DNA of 64,000 nucleotides from Tilletia caries. Its lineage: Eukaryota > Basidiomycota > Exobasidiomycetes > Tilletiales > Tilletiaceae. Shown here one piece after another: positions 34,504 to 47,979 of this stretch (its first letter is position 1; each line of letters starts with the position of its first letter). The stretch covers positions 26,611 to 90,610 of the forward strand of contig JALUTQ010000017.1 in NCBI GenBank assembly GCA_032718865.1, read 5' to 3'. The notes beneath the pieces were generated by a model that was given only the letters and a program-made list of their open reading frames with translations, searched no databases and was not told where the DNA came from. A program made the translations under genes and the position numbers.

Positions 34504-35521
34504 ATGGTCAGCTTCACCTTCTCCCGTCTTACCTCTCTCCTCGTCCTCGCCGCCTCAGTGACAACATCTCTGGCCGTCCAACCCGACCTCATCCGTCAAA
34601 TTCAGGAGGCCCGCGCCATCGCAAAGAGGGCAAGCGAGCCCGTCACCGACTTCGAAGGGACCGACTCTGTCTGCACCTCCCAGAACGCTACTACCAGCCT
34701 CCTCTCTGGTGTTCGAGTCCAGCCCGAGCTTGTCACCGCATCCAACTGGACCACAACTGCCTGTCCCAACAGGGCACAGTTCGCCAGCTGCGCCGAGCAC
34801 ACGCCTACCATTGCCTGGGTTGGATGCAGTGACGCCCGTGTGCCGGAGAGTGTGGTCTGCTCTCTCGACCCGTGCGAGATCTTCGTGCTCAGGTGAGTTT
34901 CACAACCTTGTCATTGTGCCTCCTGTTCAACCTTGAGGATTCTGACCCCAAAGTGACCCTTCACCCTTCTTCAGGAACATCGGCAACATTGCCGCCGAAG
35001 ACAATCCCTCAGTGATGTCTGGCCTCCAGTACGCCGTCCAAGTTCTCGGAGTCCAGCACATCGTCGTCGCCGGTCACACATCTTGCGGTGCTGTCAAGGC
35101 CGGAATCGATTACGCCAAGGCCGGCAAAGTCGCTGCTCAACCTGGCGCCGTCGGTGCTCATCTTCGCTTCCTGAATCGCCTCGCCGCGGACCTCTGGAGC
35201 CGCCCTTCATCCAAAAACCTGAGCTCAACCGACTTTGAGAACTTGGTCATGAAGCAAAACGTTCTGGCAAACGTCGCTCGCATCGCGGCCACCGACATCG
35301 TCCAAGGAAACTGGCGTGGTGAAGCTTCTGAGCTCAGCGGCGGCATGGTCCAGAAGCCTGTCCAGATCCACGGATGGGCCTACGACGTCACAGTGGGACA
35401 GCTCCAGGATCTGAACTTCACCCTCATCGCTCCCAACTCCACCTTCGAAGCCGTCAACGCAACTGCGATGGACAACACCCCCTCGAACACCACCTCACCC
35501 CAAACCCGCCATATGCTCTGA
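34504..35521 (+). CDS. Secreted beta-class carbonic anhydrase
   Basis: Interconverts CO2 and bicarbonate. Two exons, 34504-34892 and 34975-35521; 311 residues. The N-terminus MVSFTFSRLTSLLVLAASVT then TSLAVQ is a signal peptide, so the enzyme is predicted to be secreted or in the secretory pathway, unlike the common cytosolic fungal enzyme. Zinc ligands and catalytic dyad: WVGCSDARVPES (Cys, and the Asp-Arg pair), and VAGHTSCGAVKAG (His and Cys). The domain has the usual order: FVLRNIGNIAA after the intron, then GLQYAVQVLGVQHIVV. Several NxT/NxS sites are present (QNATT, SNWTT, LNFTL, VNATA). A TATA-like box lies 110 bp upstream. Confidence 0.92.
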
Positions 35522-35699
35522 TGACAGCCACGGACTTGATACTCGGTACCTCATTGCTTCATTTGTCACGGAAAATACTGCGTTTATAATGGTTCTTCTT
35601 ATTTCTTGTATATACTTCTGCCAGGGAAACATATCGCACATACTACACAATGCCGTTTTAACGTATTCACGATATTGGCGGCTTCGTCTCTCAAACTTC

Positions 35700-35751
35700 C
35701 TGATGCTTGATGCCTGATGCCTGATGCCTGATGCCTAATGCCTGATGCTTG
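35700..35751 (+). repeat. TGATGCC heptanucleotide tandem repeat
   Basis: About seven tandem 7-nt units (TGATGCC/TGATGCT/TAATGCC) lie about 180 bp past the carbonic anhydrase stop codon. Confidence 0.75.
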
Positions 35752-37318
35752 CTACGTTCGGCACTTACATCGTATAGTCGTGAATGAGGAAGTATGGGAG
35801 GATGGGTGGGCGCGGGCCCTGACGCTGTACGGGATCGTGATCCGCCATCTCAACAGCCTGAACTTCACTTCCCCGGCGGCAACACGCAGCGAGCATTGTG
35901 CCTTACTGGACGAGAAACAAAGACACGGCGCTTTTAACAGCCTTGTTCAGACTGTTTTTGTGATTCCACAGCTCCTCCTCCCTATCTACTAGGGGGAGTG
36001 GAACGATCGAGGTGAGAACATGTTTCCAGAACGGGGACCAGGTCGTCCAGGAGGAGCCGCGATTGGTGGGGCGAGAAAGAGGCGTAACGAAACGTCGAAA
36101 AACAGTATACCGCTTCTGTGCATTCATAAGTAGGAGTACATGTCACCATTCACAACCAAGAGCAGACGACCGAGCAGTGGAGGATGGGAGCAGAGTGGCA
36201 TGGTGCGGAGTGCTGTCAAGCGATAATCTTGCTTCCACAATAGGTGGACACTACTTTGGCTGCATGCTTATGTGAGCGTGGGAATAGATCTGAGGCTCGT
36301 TGGTGCAAGCGGCCGTGTCTCTCCCATATTTTTGTTTGTTTCGTTCGGGATGTGTTCGTTTCAGTCTCGCCTGTTTGTAACGTTTTTTTTTTCAGCACGT
36401 GAACGTTCTGGCAGCCGTGAATATTGAACGTTACATACACCTTAATGTTCGTAGCGCGTAGCGGGTGCGGAGGAAAGCGCCGATGCTGTCAGCCGTCAGG
36501 CTTTGGGAAATGCATTGTCAATTTGACTTGACATCGACTTCCCTCGCTCACATACGCGCGTACCCAGCAGTCCAGGATTGAAGATCTCATGCGACCAGCA
36601 TTGGTGTGATTTCCTCTTGATCGCGCTAACCCTTGGCTTGTTCTACCTCCGACAGACGGTGAGATTGATTCAAACCAAAAGGCAAACGCGAGCGTACGTT
36701 GCAGTCACATGGACAATGTCTGGAAGCCATTGTGAGTCTACTACAGGTGCAGGCAACCCATGAGTATGTCTCTATGCCGAATGCTCATGTTCTTCCATTT
36801 TGAGTTGCGCGTCGAGCGTTTGCAGACTGAATTCCGTACACCTGCGCGGATGTGCACGCTGAGAGCAAGAAATGGGAGAACAAGATCGGAGCTCGGAAAT
36901 CCTGATGAATAGGACTCCTACTGAGAAAAGTCCAACGGACCCTTAGTTGTTTTGGCTGCTGTGCGAAACATTAGAAGATGGAAGAGGCCTTTGAGGCCAT
37001 CGCGACCATCCCACAAAGAGGTCACAGAGATCAAGCAACAGTGAATCTGTGATGGAGCTGACTTTCAACATCATGATCTCTCTTACGCTGTAAGGGATGG
37101 AAGAAATCTACATTACTCGGTCTGTTCGAGTAGTTGCGAAGATTGAAGAAGAAGAGAGTAGAGAGTAGAGATTTGCGAATAGGAGGGAAAGTGATTTCCG
37201 CTCCGATATTTGACGCGGCGGAAAGAGTAGCTGAAGGCCATCAGCAATGTTGATCATCACCGGATAGCGAGAAAGCGGCATCGGGCCTCAGGCCGTGAAG
37301 TGGCTCTGTTCGCAACAT
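35752..37318. other. No gene seen
   Basis: Intergenic sequence between the carbonic anhydrase and the NF-X1 helicase 3' end. Open frames are below 90 codons and unremarkable. Confidence 0.45.
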
Positions 37319-40300
37319 CTAAGCTCGTGCCCAGGGCCATGGTGAGGGCCTGGCGCCGAATTCTCTGGCGATCTGCTCCATCTCCGTGTCGCTCGTGTTT
37401 CCCGCAGCGAGGGTATGATCGCTACCGCCGATCGCAACTCCACACTCTGGGCATCGACTAACCTCCATCGCTCCGCCGCACTGCATATATGTGATGATTG
37501 ATGATTCGATGTCAGCGGTCTACGATCCGACGCGTTTGACTTTGCGAGGAGTTGACACTCACATTTCCAATCACGAAGGAGTGCCCATTCCCGCATCGAT
37601 AGAAATGACCTCCGTAGCGCATGTCAACATTGGATGTGAACATGGCGGAAACAATCATCTTAAGCTCTTCCTTGCGTCGCTGTCCTAGCTTGACGAAGTG
37701 CTCGACGTCGGCAAGTCGCTGGGAGACAACACTGTCGATCTGATCTTTGAAATTCGCGTCCGCGGTCGTCGCGCGCACTACTTGTCGCCAATGTCGGCAT
37801 AGCTTTCCCAGGTCGCGCTCCGCCCGCTGTTCTAGCTCGACGAGACTCAAAGCGTCTCCTTGCGCTTTAGCAATCGATTTTCCAAGCTTGTTCATCAACA
37901 GCTCCGCGCGGAAACGAGTGTCGTAAGCCTGAGCGCGCAGCGCATCCTTGCCGTGGAGTGATTCTTCGGCCCGTTTGAACGCCTTCTGGGCGTCTTGAGA
38001 TCCGCTACTCAAGATGAGATCAACCTGTTGAAAAGGCGTCAGCAGGGCTGCTCTCAACAAAGGGCAAACCGTGATCTCATACACACAAAGTTAGGCCATT
38101 TCTCGTCTTCCTTCGACTGTATCGCGCCATCGACGGTCTTCCCAAGTGTGGCGAGCAACATTCGACAATCCAACGCGATGAAGATTGAGATGAGGTGATA
38201 CTTGGACTGCGCTCGAGGCTCCGGGATTGAAACCGACGCTCGTGCCAGTTGCAGCGCTTTCTGATCCCGCCGAACGTCGCAAGGGTCCAAGGTGGCCAGG
38301 ATACGTTGATGGGCTTGCGAGACGGCCGCTTGCCAAGCTTGGACGTGCGGGCCTTTGATATTTGATAACAGGCAAGGTTTGCGTCAGAACAGAACCTTGA
38401 TCAAGACGAGCTCATAGTTCCCTCCAACTCACTTTTCTCCTTGAGCATGCGATCTGCACCGCGGTTGACGGCCAGAATTGGCTGTACACTTTCTGCCCAT
38501 GCAACAGCTGTGCTTTGGGAAAATCCGAACTGGAGGAGGTTGTCCCAGAAGTCTGCCGGCGTCGGATCTGAACTTCGCGCAAGTTGATGAAGCAGTTTCT
38601 TTTGGCCCTTGAGCGTCAACGTGTGCTGAACGGGCCCTTGTATCTGCCTCTTCGACTGAGGACTCTTGAATACTTGCGCCAGCTGATCGACATCAAGCTG
38701 CGCCGTACGTTCTGCCAGGAACTTGCAGTGTCTCTCCGCTGCATCGATGTGTTTTCTCTCTTGCTCGTCCTGCCGGAGGTTCAATCGAAGTCATTAGTGA
38801 GATACTGGCTCGTGTGGTGACGGTTCATACACCTACTAGAAAAGCCCGCTTCTTTGGACGGCCATAGCGCATCGCGGAAGCTGGCTTCTTGCAAAACGGG
38901 CAGACGAAGGCCGAGAAGAAGTCGGTAGGGATTGATGAGCTCGACTGCCAATCTTCGTTTGGTCCCTTGTTGTAAAAGGTGGACATCTGGAAATGTCCGT
39001 CCTGAAAACGTTCATGACAGATGAGCATCAGCTTCAAGGTCATGGGCAAACTGAGAAAGCCGTAAATCTTACCAGCGTTTCGACAGTGAAGACATGACCA
39101 CAAGCGAGGGTGATTGTACGCTCGGAGAGATCTCGCGAGCTTGTGTCGGTATCAGCAAGGTTTGTGAGCATGAGGAGGTCTACAGTTTGGGAGCGCTTCT
39201 CTTCAGTTGCGCACGTCGCGCAAGTCTGCCGCTCGCATGGTTCTCCACAAACTATAAGTAACAGCATCGTCAGCCACATTCCGGACTAGCAATACACGAA
39301 CTTGGTTGCTCCTTCTGCTTACTGCTCGGGCAAGGATGTCCGCAGCCCAGGACATTGTCGCAAGGCTCGTCGCAAGGTACTCGCTCACATGGCTGCGAGT
39401 AGAATATGTGAGAATGCATCTCAGTAGAACTTTGGTGAAAATGTTGATGTACTTACCACTCCACATGGGTTGGCACAGGTGCCACGTCCGTGCTCGCATG
39501 ACCATTCGCAGTCTGCGAGGCACACTTGGCACGGCTGTCCGCAAGGTCCTGAGCACGTCATGTGGCTGCACGGACATTGACCGCACTTTTCCGGACACTG
39601 CTCTCTGCATTGGTGCCCGACCTTGCATCTGAGGAAGGACTTGCTTCAGTCACACTTCTGACAACATGTTGCCTGGTATTGACTCACGCTTCTTTGCATG
39701 CGTGACCGCAGCGACGCTTTTGACCGCAAACGTGAGGCGAGTGCCGCGTGCGACGAATGAGACTGGGCGCCTTGCCAGCCGATGCCACCTCGTCCGAGTC
39801 ACATTCGTCTTCTTCAGAGGAAGCATCGAGTCGGCGTTTAGTGACGTTGAGATTGGTGCATTGTTGGCAGCCACTCTGGCAAATCCGGCCGCAGCAGGGA
39901 AGAGTTTCGAGGCACGTTTCGGTGCAAGCAATCGTGCTCGCGTCCATTGAGCAAGCAGTTGTTATCTGATGTCCGCACTTCGCCAGCGTCTTGATGACGG
40001 GCTCCGCGCACCATACCTGGCCGCTCTCGACCTGTGCACATCGTACTTCGACAGCGGAGTGTCCGCAAGGCAAGCCAACAACCGGCACGATGAAGTCGCA
40101 GGGCCTGCAACAAGTGCCGATGCAGTTGTAAGTGAGATAACATCCGGGGAGATAGCGAACAACTGTCGGACTTACCCGCACTTGTCTCCACAGCGCTTCT
40201 TGCACGGATGTTGGCAGTCGAGCAAACGCGTGCAGTTATCCAGACAGGGCAACAGCGTATGCTAAGAACATGAGCAGAGTATCAGCGATAGAACATGGCA

Positions 40301-43300
40301 GCATCCGGAGAATTGATTCATGCACTCACAGCGCTGTCTCCAGGATGGCACTGAACAAGAAATCAAGAAGAAGCATGAGTTAGCACAAGTGCATGGTCCA
40401 GCCACAGAGCCACCAAATGCATACCTTCGCCTTGCAAACATGTCCACACCGCCGAACATCTCCACAGACCTCCTCGCATCCTCCTGTGTGGTTTAGGTGC
40501 CTTTCAGTAGGTTTTCATGTCACTGTACAGATGCGGAAGGTACTGCTGTAAGACAACACACACCATTGGGAGAAAGGAGTCTCAGCTGCCCTACCTCTGA
40601 GACTTCCCTGATGCCCTTTTCAGGATGGCGAGAGCAGATGATCTGTTTGGCGTGAGAAAATGAAATCAGCTGAGTGGCGGGTGGACAACTGAGGCTTCGT
40701 TTTGAGACCCACAGGAATACCTCCGACAATTCCACCTTTAGCTTCCATCTTCTCCAGGATTTGCGCCCAGAAAGGCGAGTGATCGTGAAGCAATCCTGCA
40801 TTCCCGAAAACGAACAAGCCGTCCCTCGCTCTCGAGAGAGCGACGTACGACCGGTTCGGGGACTGGAAGTCATGAGAATCGAACACATTTAGTCACAACA
40901 ACATCTCTGGAAGAAGAATCAGAGCAACACACTGACCTTGAGGAAACCGATACCGCTCTTCCGCAGGAAACGAGAGCTAGCAAGCTGTTCGTCGCTGTCC
41001 ACGCCTTGATTCCGGACTAGAGACAAGATAATGATTTTAGCCTCTTCCCCCTGTTACCGCATGAATGCAAGTCAGTGATCAGTTTAGACGACTTGATGAC
41101 CGTGTGCAGGACTCACTTGAAAGTTGTCAACCGTGGCCACTCTCACCGACGTGCCCAGCGACTGCGTGACTATCACCGCCTCGGGGTGGTAATCAGCGTC
41201 AGCATCCCTTGCTTCAGCTTCCGCCAACGCATCAGCATCCTTCTCCGAAAGAACGATGTTAATCTGATGGCTGAACAGTCGCTCCTTGACCTTGGCGATC
41301 TGGCTCAGATAGGCCACAATGATGCAAATATCGTTCGCGCCGGTGTAGCCTTGGTGGACCAGATGTCTGACAAAGTCAACGGCCATATCTGCCTCGAACT
41401 CATTCGTCCGACTGGTCTCCTGTGCAGACTCCGCATGATCATGGCTCTGGAAGTACGTAATGCTGTCAGATATAATGTTGTTCCAGTTTTTCTTCCCATC
41501 AGGACTCACAAAAAAGAAGCACTGTGCATTCAAGGAATCGGCAAAAGAGAAAAAGGCGCGGTCAGATGCACTCTTTGATCGTATGGGAATAAAAGACTCA
41601 CGTTCGTCGCAACCCCCTTGATATCTCCGCGGTGCTTCACCGAATCGTGGTCGTCAAGCTCTTGGACAGGTCTGATGAGATCGCAGATCTCTGGCCGCAT
41701 TCTTCGCTGCGTGGTGATACGAGAAACGGGAAGCTTCGACTCTTCCGCGAGGTGCTCCATCATCGAGAAATCGAGTCGATGAAGGTGACCACGCCCTCGC
41801 TTGTTGTCCATGCTCAAGCCATAATTAGTGACTTGAGGCCGCAGCTGCTTATGGTCCCCGATCAGGATCAGATGCTCAACAGAAGAGCTCAGTATGGCCA
41901 AGATGTGTGCTAATGATAGGGAGGGAACGATATCTTGAGCACGTATTCAAGATCTAGACTGGAGCAAAATAGCTTCTCACCTTCCAACACCTGGCCTGCC
42001 TCCTCGACCAGTAGAACCCTGGGCTTCACTTTTTTCAACAGCTCTGCAGCTTTGGCTGCACCGTTGGTGGTGGCACCAATGATCTTGCAGTGTCTCAACA
42101 CTGACAGCCGCTCCTAAAGCGTACCATGAAGCGTCAGACACTTGGCTGAAGGCGTAAGGAAAAAGATTTCGAAATGACTAACCTGGTCTCTGTGCTCCTG
42201 CACTCCTGCGCGCGCCGTTTGGACCTTGTCATATATGTCGTCCAGACTCGAGAGAGCCGCCTGACGGAAAATGGCCGTCCACTGATCAACTAGCAGTGCG
42301 CGATCAGCTCTGGAATACGACCAGACATTGGGATCGTCTAGGAGTAGCTCGAGGCTTCCTCTGTGCTTGATGTCGGGCCAAGAAGGTCTCGGAGCTGTGA
42401 GCTCGTCTTGAAGAGATTCTTCATCGGTTTCCTCTTCCACCTCAACGATAGCGGCTTCCGCGGCTGACGCATGTTCTCTTCCTTCTCTTTCCTCGACGTC
42501 ATCATCTTCGTCGTCCATGTCGCACGGCCATGGCTCCTCAGCGTCTGAACCACTGTCAGAACGTTCCGCCAGAACCTCGTAACGGTTTGTTGCAGCGGTG
42601 GCGTCTCTCAGGACATCCTTCCCCTTCGACGCAGTCGCAGTCGCAGCAGGACGCTGAAGCATGTCCAGGTCCACTCCGCATCGCCAAAAGTCGAAGATGT
42701 CGATGTCGTCAAGTCGAGTGGTCCGCTTGTTCGATCCTTGTCTCCGATTGGATGCGACCCATTCAGAGATAGCAGGCCACAGGGAAGGCGAAAAGTCCAG
42801 CATACTGAACACATGGTCAGGACTGGTGCTGGTCGCCAGATCGAACAATTGCGTATTGTCGACACTGTTCGGAAGGAGTGGTCAGTATTCACCTTGCAGT
42901 CGAAATTTTACCGTACCTTCTGAGCTCACCTTCCGCCCTTCAGCTGCTTGACCCCCTTCAGCATCTCCTCTTGGGCGAGCTTTAAGTTGCACCATTCGCG
43001 CCTCGCACCGCGATCATCTTCTGTCTTCTGCCGGGTAGCGACAAGCGCCTCCAGGTTGTAAGAAGAAATCTGCAGGATACTCAGACCGGACATTTAGTTG
43101 CGTGCTTCTCATGTGCCACGCTTGCACCGCTAAACTTACGCGCTCGTCCTTTGATCGAGATCCAAGTCTGACGATGTTTTTCGTCAAGCCCTGGTCTAAG
43201 ACCTTCGACAACACCGAGTCCAATGCATGATTGGTCATGCACACGACGAGAATGGGATCAATCTTGCTCTTGAGTAAGGTGTTGATCAGAGCCACCCCGG

Positions 43301-45796
43301 TGTAGCTCTTGCCAGTGCCTGTGTCCCAGTGAAGTCGCAATCAGAAAAATGGCAACTTCAAGTGAAGGCACGCGTCCACAAGACTCACCTGGGGGACCTT
43401 GGATGATTCCCACTTCCCGGGAAAGTGTGTCAATCACCGCATCGGCCTGAGTGCCGTCAAGGGTGCCATGTTCCTTGAGAACAACTCGAGCCCGCTCCTG
43501 CGAGTCCTCATTCAACGTCATGTGAAGACCCTCCGATGCTCGAGCGCTTTCCTTACGCAGCAGTCCCGAAAGATTGTAGGAGAAGGTCGGATTTCGAGCA
43601 TACCGCGGTGGCTGTACCGTCATGGGCGAGGTAGGTACGCTAGTGGGCAACGCCAACAGCTCCGCAAAAGGAAGCTGCGCAGAAGTTGTCTCCTTCAGGT
43701 TGCGAAGGAAGGGAGCGACGCTCTCGTACATCACTCCTCGAACCTCGGCGAGTAGCTGTGTTCCGGCGCACTTCGTCGTCGAAAGGGCGAAGTGGATCGC
43801 TCTCTTTTCGAAGAACTCAATCTTGACGGTCGGTCTATGGTTACGGACGGAAGCCTTTATCTCGGCAGGGGGGCTTCGAACCAAGCCAAGAAACGTCTCT
43901 ACCTGGTCGTCCTCTTCCGCACTTGACATCACCGCCACAAGTGCACCGGGGTTCAGCACTTTTGCAACGAAGAACAAGTGAGTCAGCTGTCAGAACGTTT
44001 CGCCCTCTGCAGCACAGAAGAAGCACTTACGTCGTTCAAGCTGGTAGTCCCAAGCCTTTTGTGATTGTTGACTCTCGAAAGCAACTGTAACAAGTATGCC
44101 GTGTCGCTCGTTGCAGGTGATGTCGGAGAAATGAAGTCGTCCAGAGCCTCATACTTGCAAGTCAGCACAGTTACCTCCTGCCTTGAATCGACCTCCGCCT
44201 TTCTTGAGGAGGCGATCGAGCTGATTTCCACCTTGACTGAGGCTTTCAAGCTCGTGGCTGAGCGCACTGAGACTGCCCCGCAGAGGCTCGACTAGCTCTT
44301 CTCTGAGCAGGCGGAAATGAATGTCCAGCCTGCAAAGTACGTTCTACGCGTCAGTATTTTGCAATGACGAAGATATGCACAACTACTCACTGCTGCTCCG
44401 GAGACCCGCTGGCCAGATGATGTGGCGCGCCGATGAAGTTGTACGGAATGTATGGAGGCTGCCGACAAGCGATTTCTTGAGAGGTGGGATGCACGCCTAC
44501 GTCTCTGATGAGGGCATGATCGTTATCGTGCCGAGGACCGGACTCTCGGAGACCGCCTGGAGGGTCAAAGTCGCGGATGAGCATCTGTAGCTGGCCCTCT
44601 CCCACCGGAATGGGTCTGTGTGTGGCTGGTCGTTCGGCCGGAGCGGAACGAATCGTGACTGAAGATTTTGCGAATTCGAGGGTCTGCTGCATCTTGGTGA
44701 TCTTCTGTTGAAGAGAGGCCTTGATAAAGTTGACCCATCTTTCTTTATCGGTGCCAACGCAACTGAGCTGGTCTTGGAACGTTCCGACGGTGAAGGCGCG
44801 GACCCATTCGTCCAGGCGGGAAGAGACCTCGGAAAGGAAAGCATGCAGCGCATCGAAACGAGAGAGAGCAGCGGCAGGGAAACGATTGAGATACCTGCAG
44901 AACGTAGCTTATGCTAGGTGAGCAACATGACTCCGGATCGCTAAACGTATCGAGCCATCACGTACTCGTTGACAAGCAGTATGAGAGGCTTGAATACTTG
45001 AACCATGGAGGTCGTGTCTGAGCCTTGGAGGTTGTGTCCACGACTCTCGATCAGCTGACGAACACCTTCCTTGGAAGCGTTGAGAACGACGTCAAGGTAA
45101 GAATCGATGATGCCGTACAGCAGGTTTGTGGAAGTTGCCACAGCGGTCTTGAGCACCGTGGAGCTGGTCAGGAACTGTGTACCCATTTCAGACTCTCTGT
45201 CATCTCAAATCAAAAGCTTGAGACAGCACCAATATGCGTACCATAAAAACGAGGATCATGCCGTTTTGATACAGCAGATGTTGCGAAAACGTTGACTTTG
45301 TGACGGTCGGCTTGAGTAGGATTTCCTTGACGCGATCCATGCCGCCCCTGTTTGGATCGCAAAGCCTGGACAAGAAGGCCGAGCGCTCGGCAGTTGTCTG
45401 AGTGCAGATGATTCAAAGCAAAAGTTAAAGGAAAACCCTCACATGCATCGACGAATTGAACATGCTTGCGCCACTCACCCAACGCTCGTCTCCAGACCCT
45501 GACGCGGCAAGCATACGAGCGAAGTTGGTCATCACCTTGGGATGATTGAAGGTGAAGTTCTTGTGGAGAAACGGGTACAGCTTGTCCCGCACGTCTGCTG
45601 GTGCGATCTGTACCGGGACGAGGTCGTCAGATGTAGAATCATGGAACGTCTTGATCTGGTCGACCGTCAGCGCTTTGCCTACCACTATGCTCACACCCTT
45701 AATTGAGATCGAAGGCCCTCGAACACAGGGATTGGGCTGCAAGTGTGTATTTAATTATGTTTCAAGATCGTGTACAAACTCTAGAGGGTTTTGCAT
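37319..45796 (-). CDS. NF-X1-type zinc-finger SF1 helicase (ZNFX1/Hrr1-like)
   Basis: Large intron-rich gene; about 20 exons, many junctions not resolved individually. The inferred start is ATG 45796 (MQNPLEF), a 39-nt intron, then PNPCVRGPSISIKGVSIVVG. Helicase motifs in order: GIIQGPPG joined across an intron to TGKSYTGVALIN (P-loop, 43.4-43.3 kb); VLLVEEAGQVLE (42.0 kb); LILIGDHKQLRPQ (41.9 kb); RRMRPEICDLI (41.7 kb); NRSYVALSRARD (40.8 kb). These are UPF1-like SF1 motifs. Then come repeated NF-X1 Cys/His fingers (e.g. CGHSAVEVRC, CCGRICQSGC, CGQKRRCGHACKEA; 40.4-39.2 kb), a helical region, and a terminal Cys module: FYRCGNGHSFVIGN, then CGGAMEVSRCPECGVAIGG. Relatives act in RNA silencing and heterochromatin (S. 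pombe Hrr1) or RNA-granule defence (ZNFX1). That role is inferred here. Confidence 0.88.
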
Positions 45797-46000
45797 ATTG
45801 ACTGGGATTATTTAATTTTTTTTTTGGCCGAAAAGAGAGAGGGATCGGGCCACTCACCACTCACCGACTCACCGCTCACCAGCACCACTGACCACAACCC
45901 ATCACCAATCCCCACCGCTCCATCCTTTTTCCTCACATACTTCAGCATCAAAGCATCGTCTTTCTTCTCCACAGCAGTGTTCTAGAGCATCATATCGACT

Positions 46001-47089
46001 ATGCCTTATCGGCGTCTATCCCAAGAAGTCAAAGATCTTTCCGTGCGCTTGGTTCTCGATGGCCAGGCAACGGTCAAGTACCTCGCCAAGCAAGGAATCC
46101 TTTCGGCCAGTACCTTCTATAGGTGAGTAATAAGTAGTTACATGTTACGTATTACTATAGACTGACGCAACTCGCAAGTATATATTCAGGTATCTCCAAG
46201 ATCCACGGCCGCATCGAAATTCTCCAGGAAGACCTCGTCTCCTTCACCACACCGCCATCCAGTTTCTTCAAGAGCTCATTCTGCGTCATCCTGACCTATA
46301 CCTGGACGAGATTGGCGACATTCTGCATCAAACGGTTGGGACGCGTGTCTCGATCAGTACGGTACACAGATCGCTCAAAAGAGCCGGTATCACGTTGAAA
46401 CGCGCGCACCGCATTGCGCAGGAACAATCCGAGACCCGTCGCCGCGACTACATCCTCCGAATCAGCCAGTACGAGGCGAATCAGCTTGTTTTCTCCGACG
46501 AGACGTCGTACGACGCCAGAGATGCGGTCCGTGTTCGAGCCCGAAGCGCAAAGAACTCGCACGCCCGGCTCAAGCGTCCTTACATCAGAGGCGGTCGCCT
46601 GTCATGCATCGCGGCGTTATCTGCAGATGGTCTGTTTGCTCCCTGGGCAGTTCGAGGATCGTTCAACGGCGATCGATTTTTGCTCTTACCTGCGTACGGA
46701 GCTCTTGCCAAGAATGCAGCCATATCCGGCTCCCAATTCTGTGCTAGTTCTCGACAATGCAAGCTTCCATAGGTCCAGCGAAGTCAAGGAGCTCGTCGAA
46801 AGCTTTGGTCAGTTTTCAAATGTCTCTCTTCTCTGAATGCTTGATTTGGTCATTGGTGTTGCTTTCTGAATTCCGCTCGCACTCTTTTTCTCTTACAGGA
46901 TGCAAGCTGGTACTTCTCTCTGCATACAGCCCAGACTACAACCCCATTGAGCGTGCTCATGCCAAGATGAAGGCAATGCTTCGACGAGAACGCGCGACAG
47001 AAGTACGAGCCGACAACTTCTACCATGCTGTGAGCACCATCACTGCCGCAGACTGCCGGGCGTGGATGCGTTTGGCCGGATACTTCTAG
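46001..47089 (+). pseudogene. Tc1/mariner transposase with a frameshift
   Basis: Exon 1 is 46001-46122 (MPYRRLSQEVKDLSVRLVLD, helix-turn-helix), then an intron, then exon 2 from 46190 (PRPHRNSPGRPRLL; second HTH STVHRSLKRAGIT). Catalytic Asp in LVFSDETSYD, second Asp in SVLVLDNASFH, Glu in SPDYNPIERAHAKMK after a further intron (46808-46898); the last two are 34 residues apart (DD34E). Between GSFNGDRF and CSYLRTELLPR the frame slips by one base in a run of five T (about 46677-46681), so this copy cannot make a full protein as read. The stop is at 47089. It lies head to head with the helicase gene, 205 bp between starts. I found no clear terminal repeats. Confidence 0.85.
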
Positions 47090-47979
47090 TTGTCGATGTT
47101 TGCAAGCTACGCCGTCCAATGTCCACTACTATTCATTCAGCACTCAAAACAGTTTGATTGCGTTTTTTCTACACCCTTTTTGATGCTGAGAAAGCTGGAA
47201 CCTGGGTCCTGGGGGTTGCGACTGGCCGAAGGTTAGGGTTAGGCTATGCGGCGTTTTAGATGTCAAAGAAAATCACTACGCTAAGCTACATCCGAGAAAT
47301 GTCACAAAGGACAGCGATCCCCTCCTACATCCTGCGAGTGTAAAACACCCGAGAATGATGCTGCCCGTTCCGTGCGCACACAGAAAAGTAACACCTCCCC
47401 CTCCGAGCTCACAACCGTACGATCATCCGCCATCAGGGAACGTAGTCCACGGGCGTTCACCACAGAGGCACACCATTGATGCCCTGGGCCGTTTACTTCC
47501 CGCGATCCCAACTGATGTCACTCCTCCATGCGACATCACAAACACCCGGCCATCCATCCCACAAGCATTCACTTCCGCTTTGGTTTCAATAGCCTTACCC
47601 CGGCAGACCATACCCCCGCTCCGGTCGACCGGATTCGGCAAGGATCGACTCCTCCGACTTCCCCTGTCCGCCCCACCAAACGGCGAACCGGGACGACAGG
47701 GAATACATGGGGCGGGATTCAGACGACTGGGGGTGAGTGGAACGACAAGACGCAGAGAAAAGCACATCGGCAGCAACCCGCGAGGGCGTCAACCATACGG
47801 CCCTCTGACAGTCCTACACTGCCATCCCACACTCCCCGCAGCCCGGCCACATCTCCCCACGACATGCCCCCCGCTTGTACTCTCGAAAGAGACAGCAAAG
47901 ACGAAGACACTACCCCCCTCCCGTTCCCTTGCCGGAGGGATAACGCCACCCCCGTCCGGGTCGGCTCCCTCACCTGAAA
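47090..47979. other. No confident gene; short telomere-like motif
   Basis: Open frames on both strands are Pro/Thr/Arg-rich and unconvincing. GGTTAGGGTTAGG at about 47231-47243 equals two telomere units and marks where sequence changes from ordinary to GC-rich subtelomeric type. Confidence 0.4.

Noticed and set aside
47231..47243. Third interstitial telomere array
   Set aside because: Only two TTAGGG-like units; mentioned as a motif, not a telomere array.
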